Positions 59,201 through 64,000 of a DNA stretch of 64,000 bases are shown here, piece after piece; position 1 is the first letter of the stretch, and the number at the start of each line of letters is the position of its first letter. The stretch comes from Nematostella vectensis (taxonomy: Eukaryota > Cnidaria > Anthozoa > Actiniaria > Edwardsiidae): positions 20,582,927 to 20,646,926 of the forward strand of contig NC_064034.1 in NCBI RefSeq assembly GCF_932526225.1, written 5' to 3'. The position numbers were made by a program, and so were the translations under genes. The notes under the pieces are model-generated. The model saw only the letters and a program-made list of their open reading frames with translations, did not search any database and was not told where the DNA came from.

Positions 59201-62200
59201 GTCTGCTTGTCGGACAGAAAATGCTCCAGCTCCGGTCCCCCATCCAATCTTGCCCGATACCTGAAATCAACATCGGACATGAGAAGCAAGATGGCCCAAT
59301 AGTCGGACAACTTGGAAACGTAGATGGACCGGGTGAGTAAAGGCTGTTGTAATAAGTAGAGCTGCTAGGTAGGATGTATCAAACCTGGGGGGTTTTAGCA
59401 CGACTAAGTAATTCCTTATTATTTCGTTTTATTTGTACAGAGGATTCTCCTAACCCTGCGGCTAACTATCTCGAAGCTGGTAGCGAGTTAAAAATCAAGG
59501 TAGAGCTTGCCTATCCCATCAACGCCAGCACACAGGACAAGACCAGCATTACAGAGCGAACCACCTCAGAGGTAAAGGCCTGTGAATGTGTGCTGAGTTC
59601 CTGATCATAGGGGACCGATGGTGGTAAAGCCCGAAAGCGAGCCTTTTACTTTTACGTGGAGTATATCAACGTTTTGTAACTTTTTATACCAAATTTCAAC
59701 ATCTGTGTGCTCAAAACGACCCCAGCATTACGCTAACATTTTCCCGACTTTTACGCGCACTTTTGTGAAGACGAGATCCCATTATCGGAGCTTTTTTCAC
59801 ATCCATTCCGTCACAGCTTTTTTCTTATCCATTCCGTCGCACTCTCTGTTGTAGTGTCCATTCGGCAGAATCGTCTACATCTTCGAGTATTCAAACGCCA
59901 AGTTCTTACGTCAGCTTCAGAACCAAGTGACCGATATCAACGCGGAGGCACTGGAACTAGGCACTCTCCCACAACATGTGATCGAGGCTGCACTCTCTAC
60001 CTACAAGCTGTCAGAGTATGTCATCTTCATCTCTATCGCGTTGAACAGCATATATGATAAGATTATATAAAGGTGGTCATTTTTCTATGAGGAGGCTACT
60101 TCAAACAAATTTCCCGGTTATCTCCGATTAGCTATTTACACACGTCTTTTTCCATTATTGCATGGAATATTTTATCAAACTGGGATGATTAACAGTATAA
60201 TAAATTTGCTACAAAACAACGCATACCATTGCATTCGTTAATTTGCCTGTTCTGTTTGCAGAGAGCAGAGAAAGAATAAGACTTTGGACATCATCACCGG
60301 TTTCCAGGTAAAAAGCCATCCAACCAATCAGGTTACAGTTGTGCTCTCACTGTAATTGAACTACTGTTGGAATTTCGGGGTAGACTCTCATAAAATACCC
60401 TCCGTTGTCATTTTCATGTTGACCAAATTGACTGAGGTGTAATGGTTTCTAATGGTTTATTTGTCATTGTAGGTGCTGGACGGTCAATTCCATATCTTTG
60501 TGCTGGAAGGCCTCGCGGACCATGGCGTCAAAAAGTTGTGGGGAAGTTTAACAAGACCAGAAGAACCAGGTAGGAGGTCGATCCAATATTTCTAGGACGT
60601 CCACTAGCAAATCATCAAGTTTTGGCGCACTTTCTTTCTGATAGATAAATGTTTTGTTGCAGATGATTGAGAATGTTTTTGTTTTGAGCCTGCGGGCACT
60701 TTGGCTCTTTGAGTTATCCCACCAAGTGTCCCACGTGCTCTTACCATTTGTGTCGTTTACTCGGCAGACTCGCTCAAATTCAACGTGTTGTACAACTCTG
60801 AGATGCGGTTCTCCAATCGACTGTACGCGCCGTTAGACGTGGACCTGTGTCGAGTACGACTCCACGAACCGCTGACCGTGATAGTGCAGAACCCTCTTTT
60901 GTATGTGAGAGACCTGGTGCCGAGACCCTGCTTCGACGCCTTGTCAAAGCTAGACAAGGTTAGATTAAATTCTGTCGATAACACAATGATAAGAATTGCG
61001 GATAATGATGATGACGTCGATGGTAATGATGTGATATTTTGACGTGATCTGATGATAATGGCTTGATGATAATGTTAATATTTTGTATTGTTAATGATAA
61101 CGATTACAGTGGTGATGATGGTCATTAATTATTTTGATTATATCTGATGTTCGTGGCAATGCTTTTGGAAACGTTAAAACGACGCGAAGATGATGGTAGT
61201 TATTGTTGTTGTTAGCCTCGCTAAAAATAGTGACCACCAAACTAACCATTTTCGTTTAAGTGTAGATGTTGCGGGTGACTAAACTTCGAGAAGCGACGAG
61301 AAGCGATCTCTTCCCGTCAGCTGACATGGTCATCTCTATGAGCCGGGAGTTTGGCGTCCCACTCACTGCAGAAGACTTTGGCGGTTCGTAAGTCATGATC
61401 ATAGACATGCTAGCACCCCAGACGTCGCGAGGACCTCTGCCTCTTTGTTACCTTTACCTTGTCCCGCCCCCTTTATAACATCAGGCTCTATGCGAATCTC
61501 ACATACACCTATTTCACCAAAGGTTGTCAGTGCAAATGGCGAATGGCAAATGGTTTTATGGGTACTAATTAATCGTAAAATAAAAGGTGTTAAATAAAGT
61601 ACAGCAATGTCAGTGCCAAACATTGGTAACCTTTAATGGGTAATTGTTTTGATATATCCATATTCTTCGAGACGCATGGTTACTTTCGGTAGTAGAACTT
61701 CCATTTGCCAATCGCCATTTGCACTGACAACCTTTATTGAAATAGGTGTATATTCAAAAGGAAAGAATGTACATGGTTAAGTCGCTTCACTAAAAACTTA
61801 GTTCCTCTTTCTCTCCATGGTTACAAATAACATGTTTAACTGTTCCCTCATTTTTTTTTGTCACCATACTACATCACGAGAATAAGATCTTCTGCAAAAG
61901 ATGCTTTATCTCTTTTCTCTCTTCTTCTTATATCGTAATAAATACTTCATGCATTCCACCCTATTCTATCATGTATTCTACTTCATGTATTCTATCCTGT
62001 ATTCTACTTTATGTATTCTATCCTGTATTCTACTTTATGTATTCTATCCTGTATTCTACTTTATGTATTCTATCCTCTCGTGTCTAGGGATTCTGCTCTT
62101 CAATCTTTCTTTTCGTCACTTCTTTCTCGAACTCGTCTTGGTGTAAGTCTGTCTCTTATCTTACTCTTTCTTTGCAATGCTTCCTGTGGATACCTTTTAC

Positions 62201-63768
62201 TTTGCTACTCCTTTACGCTGAAGATAACCAATCACGCCGCTTTCTGGGATTGTAACGAGACTCGTGCTACCGTGGTTAACATGTGGCCGTGAAAGCTTTA
62301 GGAAATTAGCCAATAAGAATACGAGAAATGTACGACTTGATTAGCACGGAATATCCTAGCCAATCAACGTGGGTAAAGAGTTGTCTCAGTTTGTATCAGA
62401 AAACGACAGTAACTTCCTAATTGCGAAAATCGTATCAATCGTGTCAAATCCTCGATTTTCATATGCTAATTGGCTGACTATCTTAAAACTTGAATCGTAC
62501 TCTGACTAAGGTAACACGTTTCACACTATAAACTGTATTGTTTCCTTTTACTTCTGCTTCTCTTATTCAACCTGCGCTGTCTTTGTAGAGTTGGAGTCAG
62601 AGGCTCCAAATGATGACGAGGCTGGATCCGGTACCCGACTTACGATACCAGGGCCCAAGACCTCCCGGCCATGGATGCATATCCAAACTCACAATGTAAA
62701 CTACGAAGAAACGCTAAAGAAACGAGAAGCGGTGGCCAGCGAGGAAAAGAGGGACTTCATCATGGAGAACATCGTGAGTGTAACACAACAGCGCCTCGAG
62801 GCTTACCTCAGAAAGAATCCGAATCCTGTTCTACGAAAATGGGGGACTCATTGCGTCCTAAATTACTTATTATTGTTTTTTACTATGTGGAAGGGACTGA
62901 AACATTGCATCGTTATATATATCGAGGATATCATCAATTATATATTATTTTCCATATAAACTTTATGGTTGGCGGGACCAGAAATTGATGGTATACCCAG
63001 AAAATCGTTATATCGGGGTTCAACTGCGGTCATAATAACATTACTCGCGATATTAGATTGCTAATACAGGCGTTTGTTTCGAGTAGCTGAAGACCCGAAC
63101 CGTCCCGCGGGAAAGGCCTCACACAATAGCAGTCGACACATCAGAACTACATAACCAAACGTCGCACAACTACAGCATCCAGACGCTGAACTCCACAGAA
63201 CTAGCGAGGGAGAAGCTCAGACAAATACTCGCAAAGGTGGGTCTATATTTTATATGTTTCTTCTGGATACAAAAATGATTACATCACTTTTTCATGCTTA
63301 CAAGTGAACGAGTTGTTGAAGTGTAGATCTCTGCTCTTAGTATTTCAATGGTTTTTGCACAGTCTATTAATTTTAAAGTTATAATGGTTACATATACTAA
63401 TACGGTTAACTTTCCCATTTAGAAATGTACTTTGCCATTAACGAATACTAGATACAAACCTATACCAAATCCACAGCAAGAGATTATTCTCTTTTGCTAA
63501 AAGCTATTCGATCTCTTGTGTGACGGTTATATCACTCTTCCTACTTATGTCACAGGAAAAAGAGCGTCGGTTTACGTACTGCCCCAAGTACCATTCCGCT
63601 ACGGTCCTTCCTGTTGATCCAGATTCCGTTAAAAAAGCGTCTCAGCTAGAGTCAGTAAGAAACTGGAGAACAGCAGACGGGTTTATATACCCGGGCAAGA
63701 AGACATCACTGGCGTCTAATGTACATCCAAAGAAACCAAACAGCGCACGAGCCGACGAGTTAAACAAA
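53216..63768 (+). CDS. cfap92: CFAP92/KIAA1257-like cilia and flagella protein, at least 18 exons, 3' end outside the window
   Basis: Exons: 53216-53274, 53616-53761, 54120-54366, 55290-55525, 56559-56668, 56980-57247, 57701-58010, 58281-58555, 59120-59332, 59441-59571, 59855-60015, 60262-60307, 60473-60569, 60768-60958, 61266-61383, 62589-62773, 63087-63236, 63556-63768. Phases agree and give 1052 codons, still open. The region around YHLEYKLMPDDAETMKTDVV and LELKIWDMKDKVS matches the conserved domain (DUF4550) of KIAA1257/CFAP92 as I recall it. Later parts (EIEVHDRDRK, LVGQKMLQL, IFEYSNAKFLRQL, DGFIYPGKKTSLASNVHPK) fit the same family. The protein is expected in cilia or flagella; its function is poorly known. 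Starts at 53216 or 53617 are both possible. The donor after 61383 is weak (GTTCGT), and the exon ending 62773 could extend. I see no membrane segment or signal peptide. Confidence 0.78.
54417..55218. mobile_element. 802-bp pogo/Tigger-type MITE in CFAP92-like intron 3
   Basis: TA at 54415-54416 and 55219-55220 flanks inverted ends: left CAGTGGAACCCCGCTTTACG, right complement CAGTTGAACTCTGGTAATAC, followed by GGACACC in both. The interior repeats CGGACACC blocks, has no coding frame, and contains a short GTT microsatellite (about 54951-54966). The end sequence is that of Tc1/mariner-group pogo elements. Confidence 0.8.
55735..56064 (-). mobile_element. tRNA-derived SINE candidate
   Basis: On the minus strand it starts near 56064 with GGGGAAGCACGGGTGGCCTA (A box) and has GGTTCGAATCC (B box) at about 56008-56018, as in a tRNA head. 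A non-tRNA body of about 250 bp follows. The 3' end is not sharply defined. It lies in the intron between exons 55290-55525 and 56559-56668. Confidence 0.6.
57555..57692 (+). repeat. 24-bp tandem repeat next to the acceptor of exon 57701
   Basis: Five to six units carry GATATCTTCAATCCACAG followed by TAATCT. The last unit, GATATCTTTTTATGTTCCAG, is the real splice acceptor. Each unit thus contains a pyrimidine-rich stretch and CAG resembling an acceptor. Confidence 0.85.
61506..61748. mobile_element. 243-bp MITE with TA target site
   Basis: Inverted ends of about 50 bp begin CACCTATTTCA and include TTGTCAGTGCAAATGGCGA on both sides, with TA at 61504-61505 and 61749-61750. The middle has no coding frame. 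It lies in the long intron between exons 61266-61383 and 62589-62773. A diverged relative lies at 44365-44535. Confidence 0.82.
61950..62075 (+). repeat. About 26-bp minisatellite in a CFAP92-like intron
   Basis: Four to five units of TATTCTATCCTGTATTCTAC plus CTTTATG variants. It is not adjacent to a splice site. Confidence 0.8.
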
Positions 63769-64000
63769 GTAAGGGGATTACATTTACTGGGAATACTTGC
63801 AAGTTAGACAAAGTATGGGTATTACATGTACATTTACTGGGAATACTCACTTGAGCTCAATGACTGGATCCGTTGTAAAATTATTAATGATGTCAGGGAG
63901 CACTAGTAGAGTATTTGGTTGTGAATATGAGTTAAATTTGTTTGTGCTTTTTTATTTAAGCCGTGGAAAGAGAACATTCTTCATTCCAACATTCTAAAGC

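Overview
The window looks like nuclear DNA of a cnidarian, most likely a sea anemone of the Nematostella type (inference). The reasons are many short, phase-consistent exons, moderate-to-low GC, and a dense mixed load of transposable elements: CR1-superfamily LINEs, a Penelope-like element, Harbinger, Ty3/gypsy, Mutator-like and TA-targeting MITEs, with many young tandem arrays. No bacterial-type operon or CRISPR array is present.

Four host genes can be read. (1) 769-18011, plus strand: a complete 11-exon secreted M14A pro-carboxypeptidase of 415 aa. Its third intron is more than 10 kb long and filled with 21-bp minisatellites and two LINEs, one of them split by a Penelope-like element. (2) 29145-30704, plus: a single-exon orphan rhodopsin-type GPCR whose C-tail is a 14-residue repeat. 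(3) 52962-39018, minus: MCM10, the replication-initiation scaffold, in 16 exons (705 aa). (4) 53216-63768 and beyond, plus: a CFAP92/KIAA1257-like ciliary protein gene in at least 18 exons, running off the right edge. Genes 3 and 4 are head-to-head with only about 250 bp between start codons. That spacer holds an E2F-type site and an RFX X-box-like site, which suit a replication gene and a ciliary gene respectively.

Between the genes lie: a Harbinger transposon (about 19445-23435) with convergent transposase and Myb-like genes, both broken; a MITE with TGACGTCA palindromes (24637-25480); a gene-poor stretch to about 29000; a 73-bp satellite (30806-31882); and a 5-kb mirror-image fold-back structure (33153-38202) with an 802-bp Mutator-like element at its centre. 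A young Ty3/gypsy element with seemingly identical LTRs (44769-49281) sits antisense in an MCM10 intron. Several MITEs and a tRNA-headed SINE lie in CFAP92 introns.

The most unusual pattern is that tandem arrays repeatedly begin or end at real splice sites, and every unit carries a copy of that splice-site sequence. It is clear at carboxypeptidase introns 4 (donor, 32 bp x 12) and 9 (acceptor, 72 bp x 12) and at MCM10 intron 14 (donor, exactly 50 bp x 47). It is probable at carboxypeptidase intron 5 and CFAP92 intron 6. All coordinates and exon borders were read by eye from splice consensus and codon phase. Family names rest on recognised motifs, not on database searches.
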